Origin: Haliclystus octoradiatus
Lineage: Eukaryota > Cnidaria > Staurozoa > Stauromedusae > Haliclystidae
Length of the DNA stretch: 64,000 nt
Direction: 5' to 3'
Assembly: GCA_916610825.1 (NCBI GenBank)
Contig: OU744446.1
Coordinates: 28,038,445 to 28,102,444, forward strand
Below the pieces are notes generated by a model. That model was not told the DNA's origin. It made no database searches and saw only the letters and a list, made by a program, of their open reading frames with translations. Positions 1 to 10,370 of this stretch are shown one piece after another. Position 1 is the stretch's first letter, and every line of letters begins with the position of its first letter. A program made the translations under genes and the position numbers.

Positions 1-87
1 TATATTTGACTGCAGATTGTTTCTTTTTGATTGCCAACTTTGCTGGAAATTACTCCCGATATGCGGTTGTGTTGTTGACAACCAAGA

Positions 88-162
88 TGTAAGTTGGTTA
101 TCGGCAGATGCGAGAGGAGACAGAAACAGAACACACTTTTACGTTAGTTGTAACTTTATTAT
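88..162. repeat. Direct repeat, left copy
   Basis: Begins TGTAAGTTGGTTATCGG and runs to ...AACTTTATTAT. It matches 2375-2449 with only a few substitutions, and the flanking sequence on both sides is unrelated between the two copies. Confidence 0.8.
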
Positions 163-799
163 CAGCAAACAACACCACGACGCAACTCCAAACTCAATCT
201 CTAAAACTTAAATTGCTCTATATTTATACTTTATTCCACTTACGTCAATGCTAAAGTCCAAATCATAAAAATACAAAACAAAGTCATTAAGACAGGAACA
301 ATTTTACACGATACGGAATAAACATATCCAATCTAAACCATATTTAAACATTAAACTATTAACACGGGAACAATTTCAACCATCATCATTTGTGTTCCGC
401 TGTTGACATATATGACGTCAACGTGCTACTCTATTCGAAATGACTTTCTGTTAACAACAGCTCTAATAAACCATATGAATAAACTAATGAAACTATAGTA
501 ATTTAATACAAAAACGTCATATAATCCAGTTCAGCATAAAATACAAACATAATTACATCACATCGTCACAGTTAACCATTCCACTATAATTTAAATTTAA
601 CATACATATCACAACAACTCTTATTACATGAAGTCAGCTATTCCTTATAATGCATTACGTCACAATAGCCCCAAACAAATAATTCAGCAGTTATAGATAC
701 ACCTTTACAGTTCATACACGTCATTTAACACATACACGCCTCCTTGATCTTTAGATCACAATAATAAATCACATATCATATATAACTCTAGATCACAAT

Positions 800-1672
800 A
801 ACAAATCACATATCATATATCACACAAACCCGATCATACCATACCAATACCTTCAACCGAGCCTTTCACTCTCATCATCACCAACAGAGAGACCAATAGG
901 ACGTATATACGAACGGAGTGCCTTCACTAATGTTACACGCCCCATTGATCTCTAGATCACACATCATTTATGATCCATCCACAACAAAATTCATACCTCA
1001 ACAAATCATCATCATCAACAGAGAAACCAAGAGAACGTGTATACGAACGGAGTGCCTTCACTAATGTTACACGCCCCATTGATCTCTAGATCACACATCA
1101 TTTATGATCCATCAACAACAAAACTCATACCTCAACAAATCATCATCATCAACAGAGAAACCAAGAGAACGTGTACACGAACGGAGTGCCTTCACTAATG
1201 TTACACGCCCCCTTGATCTCTAGATCACACATCATTTATGATCCATCCACAACAAAATTCATACCTCAACAAATCATCATCATCAACAGAGAAACCAAGA
1301 GAACGTATATACGAACGGAGTGCCTTCACTAATGTTACACGCCCCCTTGATCTCTAGATCATACATCATTTATGATCCATCGACAACCAAATTCATATCT
1401 CATCAATTCATCATCATCAACAAAGAAACCAAGAGAACGTATATACGAACGGAGTGCCTTCACTAATGTTACACGCCCCCTTGATCTCTAGATCATACAT
1501 CATTTATGATCCATCGACAACCAAATTCATATCTCATCAATTCATCATCATCAACAAAGAGACCAAGAGGACGTGTATACGAACGGAGTGCCTTCACTAA
1601 TGTTACACGCCCCCTTGATCTCTAGATCACACACCATATAGGTTCCATCCACAACCAACTTTAATAAATTGC
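800..1672. repeat. 134-bp tandem repeat array, six good copies
   Basis: The marker TGTTACACGCCCC (last bases vary slightly) occurs at 931, 1065, 1199, 1333, 1467 and 1601, a spacing of exactly 134 bp each time. Each unit carries GATCTCTAGATCA followed by a stretch ending in CATCATCATCAACA. A more diverged copy is visible from about 730. The period is not a multiple of three and no long frame crosses the array, so it is a non-coding minisatellite. Confidence 0.95.
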
Positions 1673-2374
1673 TGACTGATTCCGCCTGCCTTATCTCGTG
1701 CAGCGTCTCACATACGTACCTCGCCCCATCCATCGGCACTTCACCTTAACAATTGGTTCCTCGTGGGCCTTCAAGGCCGACTTCACGCGTTTATGTACCT
1801 AGCTGCACGAGCCTTTCAGGACAGCAACCAGCCAACAAAACACTATAAATCAATTGTCGTCAATAAACACAAAACACGAAACTATGTAACTTACTATAAA
1901 CATAACAACTTCAATGACATAGTCCATAACATATGATACAAAATTGAATCACCAATTCACCATGATCACATATCTTTCCCATCTTGTCAAATTATCAATG
2001 TTTCACAAAGTAATGCATTCAATATCGCACATTATGACCAACTTTGGCATCTAATTCTTCTTCATATCATTTTAACCTTCTATCATCATGATAATCTTTA
2101 ACTTTCACGTAATACATATTTACGAATCCAATATAACGTTCAATTTAATTCCAGTTTACACAGCATACACATCCATTCGCGTTCATAGGACTTCATGCAA
2201 ATTAATTCTTCATTTAACAAATCTTTCAAGTCTGGCAAACTCCTGACGTCTCTTTCTGGTTCTCCACTTTAAAATATAATCATATCTTTCATGTTCTTGT
2301 CTTTCACATTAACATCGCATCATAACCTGTGTCCTCCTCCCGCATCTTACCATTGGCATACTGGCCCGCTAGCT

Positions 2375-2449
2375 TGTAAGTTGGTTATCGGCAGATGCGG
2401 GATGAGACAGAAACAGAACACACTTTTACGTTAGTTGTAACTTTATTAT
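2375..2449. repeat. Direct repeat, right copy
   Basis: Second copy of the 88-162 repeat. Similarity ends at the first base of the TIR of the next element (2450), so that element was probably inserted at this edge or cut the repeat short. Confidence 0.8.
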
Positions 2450-2600
2450 TAGTCTGGTCCATGAAGTTCATAAATTGCATGAACCTAGAAAAAAATGGTA
2501 TAAAGCTGTATTTTATATCAATAAAATGCTTATATCTTCCAGAGTAACATATCCAAAATCCGCTCAAATCCGCCTTGGGGAAAATGCTGTAGAGCACTTT
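2450..2600 (+). repeat. Left terminal inverted repeat
   Basis: Imperfect TIR of about 140 bp starting TAGTCTGGT. Conserved blocks shared with the right end are CCTAGAAAAAAATGGTATAA at about 2483 and CATATCCAAAATCCGC at about 2548. The segments between the blocks have diverged. Confidence 0.75.
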
Positions 2601-3656
2601 TAAAAATTGCTATTTTTTAGTATCATCCGCCATTTCGATTGAATGTTTATATGTGAATTCTGAAACCTTTTTGCAATCCGAGAAGGTATGTTTTTAAGGA
2701 AGTAGCCGACAGTCGAACTAAAAGTTATTGTTTTAATTAAACTGTCTTAAATTAATCAATCTTCCCGCGAAATAGTCCAGAAATGATGTCTTGCATAAAT
2801 TTAATTTATACAACACGTGTACCTTGACTTGATCAAAAAAGTAGAAGAAGCACTGTAATTATTGCAGCTCTGCCAATCTATATAAACAAATATTACAACT
2901 ATTAATTCTTTTATAACATCTATAAATTATTATACTTAATATTAATGTGATGCGTGATTATTCTACAACGACTACAACTATATTCACACTTTGAACAAAA
3001 GAATAAATACATTGTTGCTGATCGCTCAAATATGTATGTGGTAAGTAATTTATGTGCATAAATGGAAAGTATTTAATAAATCTGTTAAGTAATAAAATAT
3101 GTAATGATTAACGGATGAACTTCACAACTGAAAAATTTATAACGGCAATCCACAAATAGTACGTAAACTTAAACTTAAACGTAAAGTTAATTTTTCAATA
3201 TTTCACACCCTCTCCCCCTATAAGCAGCTGTACACTTTTAGATTTCCCCCTTCCGTACTGACAATTTTGCTACACCCCCTGCATTTTTACAACATTTGTC
3301 TTTGTTGTTTCCAAAAGTATACAAGTGTAACGTTTTTAAGGAAAAACGAAATTTTCGCTTTCAATAATGACTATTTATAGTTTAATTTTCTGCAGCAAGA
3401 AAAATCGATTTAGAACAATCAAGCTATGTATCTTGAGCTGAATACGGTTGTGTATAGTATTGCAGGGGGACAGGTTCCTTAATGATTCTGTTGGAGGGAA
3501 ATTCCGGACCATCTTAACACATATAGCGACCTAAAACCTACAGTGTGACTACTATAGCAGTTTTGGTACAGGTGTTTTCAATTTTTTTCAAGTTCATAAT
3601 TATGCTCTTCTTTGTCATGGATTGTTTAGGTTGTTTATGAAAATCAGTACTGAATA

Positions 3657-5526
3657 ATGACAGAAATAAAGAGTGATTGCTGTGTAATATGTAATAACAA
3701 TTTTGAAAGGACCGAGTCGATCAAAGTTTCCAGGAAAGGAATTGTAAGTTTAATCAATTTCTGCTTAACACGTGAGAGGTTAGAGCTACACCAATATCTT
3801 AGTAAATGTATTGGTCCCACTCACATTGATGAAGTTTTGGTGCACAAGAAATGCCGAAGAGATTTCACTGATTCAAAACGTGTTACGAAGCACAAATCTG
3901 TTTCGGAAAATGACGTAGTAAATAATAAAAAGAGACTTCGCTCTAGCATATGTCCTTTCAATTATAAAGAGCAATGCGTGTTCTGTTCAAAATCGGCTGT
4001 CATAGATCCAAAGCACCCTGACAGAACTGTGATATGTGCCGTACGAACTATCCCAAGCAAAAACAAACTCCTTGAACATTGCTCTACGAGGAATGATAAG
4101 TGGTCACAAGAGGTTGAGACTCGTCTACAGGAAATTATCGACTTGGTGGCAGAAGAAGCCATCTATCATAAAGACTGTCATGATCGGTTCCAATTGAATA
4201 AAATTGTACCAGACATGACTATATCAGCCGATAGAAAACCAAAAGGAAGACCACAATCAGAGCCTAAGATGATAAAATTTATGTTACTATGCCAATGGCT
4301 TGAGTTAGAAGCTGGAGCTGAACTGTATACGCTGTCTGAGTTGCATGAGAAAATGAGCACATTCCCTGGCTCTGGAGAAATTTATTGTTCTAAGCGACTG
4401 AAACAGAAGCTAGAAAATCACTACGGTGAATTCCTTTTCTTTGCCGATGTTAATGGGCGTGACAATGTACTATGCTTCAAAAACATGGCAAAATATATTA
4501 TTAATGATAAATGGCACTCAGACAGAAAAAAAACGCACAAGAAGAGGCAGGAAGAGTAGTTCTAGCAGCTGCAAAAATTATACGTGAAGAACTGAGAGAG
4601 GTTAAGTATGATCTCACATCATACCCAACTAATGCAGATGTTGGAAAGGTCGATAAAGGTATGACTTGGATACCTAAGCATCTTCAAACTGTATTAAAAG
4701 TTTTAATGCCTTCAACAACAAGAAAACAAAACAGCACTTTGGACATGCTATTTTGCAGGCAGCTCGACCTCGGTCAATAATATCTCCTACTTTATTTGGA
4801 GTAGGTGTAGAGCTAGACCATGTGTTTGGCTCAAAATGGCTCGTTGATGAACTATATCAACTTGGCTTCTCTGTTAGCTATCATGAAGTAACCAGGTACA
4901 AACAATCAGTTATTCAAAATGAATCCCTTGACATTTTATTGACAGAATATATACCAGGGACATTTGTTCAGTGGGTAGCAGATAATGTGGACCATAATAT
5001 TGCAACATTAGATGGAAAGGGAACAATTCATGGCATGGGTATTATCGCTGTTTCAAGTACTAAAAATAACGAGATTCCAAAATCAGTTGAATGTCACAGC
5101 ATTAATAGAAAATCAATTATCAAGGTTGAGGCTCTTGTTAAAGATAAAGGAGTTGGAATCACGCAGTATATCTATGAAGCTCAATCTGGTCTCTCCAAAC
5201 TCCCTTTATTACCAATTATACAATTGCAGAGTCCATTCGTATTGCCAAAAGAATTGTACTCTAATATACTCTGGCATTCAGCATGGATTTTCAATGAACT
5301 TTCAAGACCAAGACCAAACTGGTCAGGATATATGCAGTATTTATTTAACGGAGAACATTTTGAGAAATCGCACATTTTGATGTTGCCCATCATTGATCTT
5401 AACCCTTCTGATGAAACTTGCATATATTCAACACTTCTCTTTATTCAAAATCAAGCAAGAAATTGGACATTTTATCGCCCTGTATCACTTTCGACCAGCC
5501 ATTGTGGCTCAAAGCAATGGATATAA
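3657..5526 (+). pseudogene. N-terminal half of an uncharacterised transposon protein (CxxC...HxxxC modules, ATLDG motif)
   Basis: The first 300 codons (3657-4559) contain two related zinc-binding modules: CCVIC followed by HKKC, then CVFC followed by HKDC. Downstream frames continue the same protein: a segment rich in basic residues, PRSIISPTLFGVGVELDH, then FVQWVADNVDHNIATLDGKG and finally ITFDQPLWLKAMDI. I recognise this motif order from large hypothetical proteins in invertebrate genomes, but no function is established to my knowledge. The coding region changes frame about three times: in an A-run near 4526, near 4740 and near 5490. It lacks the C-terminal part that carries EEADTR. Position between TIRs suggests a transposase role, which is inference. 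Confidence 0.7.
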
Positions 5527-5699
5527 TTATTATTACTATCTAATTATTAAATTAATATTCTATTTCATCAAAAGTATATTCAACATGACAAATCCTATTT
5601 TGGACATCTGTTAGCCATATATCTACATTTGTTAGAACGGAATTCCCAATATCAATTGTTTAGCGATGACGTCATTCACTTAAGAGGGATGAAAACTTA

Positions 5700-5840
5700 A
5701 ATCTTCTCTAGAATTTTTTGCCCAAAGCGGATTTTTGCGGATTTTGGATATGTTGTTGCAGAGACTGATATGGGTAGAATAAAAAAAATTCCAGCTTTAT
5801 ACCATTTTTTTCTAGGTCAAAATCTCTATGTACCAGACTA
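5700..5840 (-). repeat. Right terminal inverted repeat
   Basis: Reverse complement of the left TIR, ending ...ACCAGACTA at 5840. Block order and spacing match the left end. Confidence 0.75.
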
Positions 5841-7129
5841 TCTGTGAAGAAGGTGTCGACATATTTTAATATTAATTTACTATGATTGCTCAAATGGTCA
5901 AAGAATTGTTGGATTCTGTTTGAAATCGAAAACTAATATGGACAGTGGTTTAATTTTTTAAATATTTTTGCTATTTATCAATCTGAAAGATCTACAATCC
6001 AAGGTCCAGAACTGGACCTACACCCATTGCTACATAGTAATTATATCCCGAATTACAATATTACACAACACGTACAAAACAGATGGTTACAAATTAATTT
6101 TATATTTTAAATTTTCTTTACATAATTTTGAAAACCTCAGGATCATTGATAACCTTCATCGGGGATGGCAGATCATTCCATTTATGAGCACCAACTGATT
6201 GAAAAGATTAAGAATGGCTTGGTTGTATGTAGATATCATTGTTAGTTTCGTGGTGTACGGAGAAGAGAATAAGGCCCTGTTTACAAGGAGAAGGATGATC
6301 CTTCTAGCCGGTCCATCCGGCTCTATTGTTATTATGCGTTGTGTTTATAAGGGTGAACCGACATGAATACTGCCTTCGTGCAGAAGGATCATCCTTCTGT
6401 CGAGGGCGGATGATCCTCCAAGCCGAAAGATGTGTTTATGTCGCGTCGCCCTTGTAAACACTTCCAGGGGGGTGTTCCTGGCTGCCGGTGCAACTTTTTG
6501 TCGGACGCAAGCCTTTGATGTCCATATTAGGATGAATCGAAACAGGAAATGACGTAAAATTGAATTTAAGCTGAGACAATACGCGTGCGTGAAAAGCTGT
6601 TTCTCCCCCCGACACGAGGCGCCTTCGTTTGTTAACACAAATAATTTTCTCTGTCGCTTACAAGGTATATAGAAGAACAAGGTAGCACCACCTGGCCCAT
6701 TTCCGGTTTTTAGTGGTCTGAGCCGAGCGCGGTCATTGACGCCACCTGGGATAACAGTTTAACTAAAATAACTCACTCTTTTCATTCAGTCTTTTTGTTG
6801 TTTCTTGTTAACGAAAGTGATCAGTTGATATACTTTATTAGTAGCTTTGTACTATATGCGAAATGGCCTTCACGAAATTATCAACGTTATTAGAGCTTGT
6901 GTTATTTGATTGGCAAGTTGGAAAGCTATTTTGTTGCTCGTTTGGTTTGGAATTACAAACTTCAGCCACACAAAATGATTCACTGTGATTTTGACGATTT
7001 GTTTAATGCTTTTATTCGTATTTTGTGTCATGTGAAGTATATAAAAACAAAAACAAAGAGTTAGTATACAATGATATACAATGATATACAAATATATTTT
7101 AGATATTATTACTATTTACAAGATGAACT
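5841..7129. other. Non-coding stretch
   Basis: No gene is recognised. The first 400 bp are AT-rich. A GC-rich palindromic block lies at 6274-6471. The remainder to about 7129 probably includes 3' flanking sequence of the minus-strand P-like transposase. A 111-codon minus-strand frame at 6345-6680 has no recognisable features. Confidence 0.5.
6274..6471. repeat. Palindrome-rich GC block, possible MITE
   Basis: The left end reads CCCTGTTTACAAGG and the reverse complement of the right end reads CCCTGGAAGTGTTTACAAGG. Inside are two near-palindromes of the form AGAAGGATNATCCTTCT (about 6290 and 6382). GC content is clearly above the surroundings. No target duplication was found. Confidence 0.4.
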
Positions 7130-7504
7130 CAAGTAGTGAAGTGGTGTATCTTCTTGGCATTTCGCTTCAAACTAGCAGCTTCGACCAACCGTCTATTTAA
7201 ATACTTTATTCTGATGAATGTTCTGATCCTTGCAAAGCAAGTCAATACTTTAGCCGGGTGTTCAAAATGTTCAGAAAGGAGTTTCGAAAAGTTTTGTTAT
7301 CATGTTCTCGTCCCTGTTTAAATCTCCGTCATGGAATGCTGTTCCACTCTTTCACCAAGTCAAAGAAAGCAGTTTCGGATTGTAAAAGTCCTCCTCTAGA
7401 GAGGGACGTGATCCAAGGACTTACTTCAGAAGACGGATTCAATTTTGCTGTTGGTGTTCCAAGTTCAGGGTAAGAATTTTTAAATTTGAAAGCTATATAA
7501 CCGG
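7130..7504 (-). pseudogene. C-terminal end of the P-like transposase
   Basis: Minus-strand translation reads GYIAFKFKNSYPELGTPTAK, then SPWITSLSRGG and EWNSI, and further on RTFIRIKYLNRRLVEAA. These correspond to the YIAGY(V/I)xxK...YPELG and RTFIR segments at the C-terminus of P-element/THAP9 transposases. The frame shifts just after EWNSI. The piece continues the protein whose upstream part ends at 14461, with 6.9 kb of foreign DNA between. Confidence 0.75.
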
Positions 7505-7505
7505 T

Positions 7506-7557
7506 AGCCTGCGTCACAGACCAAAACATTTTTAGAACGTTAGGGTCTGTGCAATAC
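7506..7557 (+). repeat. Left 52-bp TIR of the RecQ/DUF6589 transposon
   Basis: Identical over 52 bp to the reverse complement of 14400-14451. It contains its own inverted repeat, CACAGACC ... GGTCTGTG, which could fold into a hairpin with a 21-nt loop. Confidence 0.95.
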
Positions 7558-7660
7558 GCCCTCAATTCCGGTTTTGTGACGTCGCAGTCCCACATTTTCG
7601 TGGAACCTAATATATGCGCCTCACTTTCAAAACTTCATTCGGATGTGAATACTGAAGATA

Positions 7661-10105
7661 ATGGCTGCTGTAGAGAAGTACTTCGACGAAAAGCTTTTTC
7701 GCGATGGACTTTCATATATATGCGGTTTATTTGGTTATGATAATGTTCAAGATGATCAGAAAACAGCGATTGAACAATTTATAAGTGGCAAAGATATATA
7801 TTTTAGTTCTAGTACTGGATATGGCAAATCGTTTGTGTTTCAAGCTCTGCCGTTGATCGTCGACATTCTTAACGATCAGTGTCATGGTTTATCTACGTTG
7901 ATAGTTATTTCGCCATTGCTTTCTCTGATCGATGATCAAGTTACGAAACTCAATAATATTGGAATAAGTGCCATTTCATTACATGATCGTGATTTAGATT
8001 TAGATACAAAGATAACGAACATCATAGATGGTGGCATGTATTCATTGATTTATGCTTCCCCTGAAGCGCTGCTTGACAACAAACATTGGAGGCGATTGAT
8101 ATCTGCTAATTCTTTTAGAGAACACTGTATTGGAGTAGCTGTTGATGAGGCACATTGCATTGTTCAGTGGTAAGTTTGCTAAATTTTTACCTATTAAAGT
8201 TAAACTGTAAATTACGCTATTAAAAAGTCAATGTTTACTAGGCGGAAGCAAACCAAAGTGATAGCGAAAACACAACTTAAAAAAGTTCAAATTTGATTTG
8301 TTACTTTAAAGACGCATATCTCTTTTATTGGACCTCATATCATGATCAAAAATGAGCTGAAAGTTAAAACGATGACTCTGAAAGCAGATTTTGATTTGCT
8401 TCAACTGTTTTTTTATTTCAGACAAAAACATAATGTGTTAAGTGTTTTTTCCGGTGTAAACCCTCTTATGAAAAATAAACCGTTTCCTGGCATATTAAAA
8501 TAGTGAGATAAAATCGTCACTTCACCTGTATTTTTGAGATTAAACTACAAGATTAAAAGTATGCCATTTCCACCCTAGAATTTTCAAATTTACATTGAAC
8601 AATTTAATTTTGCCCAAATGCAAATGTGCCATGGGAAAAAAGTAAAAGATGTAGGGCCTATTTCCCCCTTTCACATTTTACATTGATATCATATTTTATA
8701 TATTTATTTCCCTTACAGGGGGATGAATACCAGCAACAAGAAATCAAAGGCTTTTAGAATGTGGTACTCCCGATTGGACGAGCTTAGATCGTTATTGGAT
8801 GGGAAATTACAGTATGCTGTGTTCACAGCCACTGCTAAAAAGGCTACAAAACTGCAAATTATTGAGAGCTTGGGTATACTGCACCATAATCTATACGTAA
8901 TTGAAAAACCACCAGAGCGTCAAAATATAAAATATGGAACTATCTACCTTGATAATGACATTGAATTGCGTGATATATTCTCTTATCAAATTGATGATCT
9001 ATTAACATTTGGAAATTCTGCAAAGAAAACGTTAATATTTTGTCAAACGCGCAATCAGTGTGTTTTACTGTACCGGACATTTACCGAATGCCTTGGACAG
9101 AAGTTGTTTTGTTCATCCAATAAGGACCCAAAATCAAGAATTGTGGATATGTACCATGCTGATACTCCTTCAGCAGTTAAGGCCCATATTCTTCAACAAA
9201 TGACAATGCAAGACAGTGATCTTCGTTTACTAATTTGTGCTGTAGCATTTGGTATGGGTGTAGATTGTAAAAACATCCACACAGTGCTTCATTTTGGACC
9301 ATCAAAGACCATAGAATTTTATGTGCAAGAAAGTGGCCGAGTTGGTAGAGATGGTCTACCAAGCTCAAGTTTCATTATTTACAATGCACTGATGTCAGTG
9401 CGGTGTAATGAAGACATGAGAATGTATCTGAACAGTAAGTTATGCAGACGAAGCAATATCAATGTTTTATTTGATAACAATGTAACGAGTGGGGTAAAGG
9501 GCTGCCAGTGTTGTGATGTATGTGCAGATAAGTGTTTATGCGGAGAAGAAGATTGTGGGAGTTGGCTTGCAATAAAAGACATTACTGCAATTACAAAAGA
9601 AATGCCATGCATTAGAGAAAGGCTAGTATCTCCTGCAGATATAGACCACCTGAAAATTGAATTGGAAAGTTACAGAGTACATATCGTCAATAAATACCAG
9701 ACTTTGAAGCTTGTTGCATTTCCAAATATACAATTAGAATTCGGTATCTTCCAGATTAACCAAGTCATTGGCAATTGTTCAAAACTATTCACAATAGCTG
9801 ATGTTTATAAATATGTTGAGATATGGAGAAGGGTCCATGCAAATAATGTGCTAATGGCCTTAGAAAATACATTCAATGATATTGACATAGCCTTTTTGCA
9901 GCTATGTTTTGATGATGTTGATGACGAAGAAGAGTATGTCAATGAGGACTGGATTGGGATTCGTGATGATTCACAATTATGCAGCTTCATGTGGAACAGT
10001 GATGTAGGAGTAGACATGGATACATCTGTACTGGAAGAGTCAATGTCTATATTGAATGTAAGTGAGACCTCAAGCCCAGCTGCAAAAAAGAGTCGCATCT
10101 TGTAA
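7661..10105 (+). CDS. RecQ-family DNA helicase encoded by a DNA transposon, two exons
   Basis: Exon 1 (7661-8169) and exon 2 (8719-10105) join across a 549-bp intron with GTAAGT donor and CTTACAG acceptor, giving 631 residues without a stop. SF2 RecQ motifs in order: ATP-binding TGYGKS (residues 52-57), ISPLLSLIDDQ (83-93), DEAH box (162-165) running into CIVQWG across the splice, TATAK (206-210), LIFCQTRNQ, and the arginine-finger motif QESGRVGRDG. A Cys-rich zinc segment (CQCCDVCADKCLCGEEDC) follows, as in the RecQ C-terminal region, then an acidic tail. No HRDC domain is seen. It should be an ATP-dependent 3'-5' helicase; a role in transposition is inferred from its place inside the TIRs. 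The gene looks intact. Confidence 0.9.
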
Positions 10106-10370
10106 TTGTGCAACATTAATTTCAATTTTTGAATCTAGTTTGTAATATCATTTAATTCAAACATAATCTTTTAACATTTGTTAATACTTAATTAATAAAA
10201 AAATCGACTTGGCTTACAAAATTTATATCTCTATGATCTATACCCTCTATCGTGCAGTTTTCTTTAATTTAATATTTTTTTTATGGAGGTTAATCCACTT
10301 AAATAAAGATGTGGATGATAAATTATCAAGCAAGGAGGGACCCATATTAGGAAAGTACTGATATTTCCGT

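Larger units (their letters stand above)
88..2449. mobile_element. Non-coding unit bounded by 75-bp direct repeats
   Basis: Two near-identical 75-bp sequences (88-162 and 2375-2449) lie in the same orientation at the ends of this 2.36-kb stretch. Read on the minus strand they contain an AATAAAG poly(A)-like signal and end in TTACA, so they could be short terminal repeats of an old retroelement. I see no clear primer-binding site, polypurine tract or coding region, so the class is open. The interior holds a 134-bp tandem array. The right copy stops exactly where the next TIR element begins at 2450. Confidence 0.4.
2450..5840 (+). mobile_element. TIR-bounded element carrying a zinc-module protein of unknown function
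   Basis: The left end (2450-2600) and the reverse complement of the right end (5700-5840) align: both start TAGTCTGGT, then share CCTAGAAAAAAATGGTATAA and later CATATCCAAAATCCGC. Between them lies one plus-strand coding region (3657-5526). I find no convincing target-site duplication. The layout is that of a DNA transposon whose protein may be the transposase, but no named superfamily comes to mind. The copy is decayed: its gene has frame disruptions and lacks the family's C-terminal half, so it looks like a deletion derivative. Confidence 0.7.

Noticed and set aside
800-1672. CRISPR-like periodic repeats
   Set aside because: Units are contiguous without unique spacers, and the genome is eukaryotic.
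88-2449. Confident LTR retrotransposon call
   Set aside because: The repeats are only 75 bp, no primer site or polypurine tract is clear, and there is no coding region.
6345-6680. 111-codon minus-strand frame
   Set aside because: It overlaps a palindromic GC-rich block; high GC alone explains the open frame.
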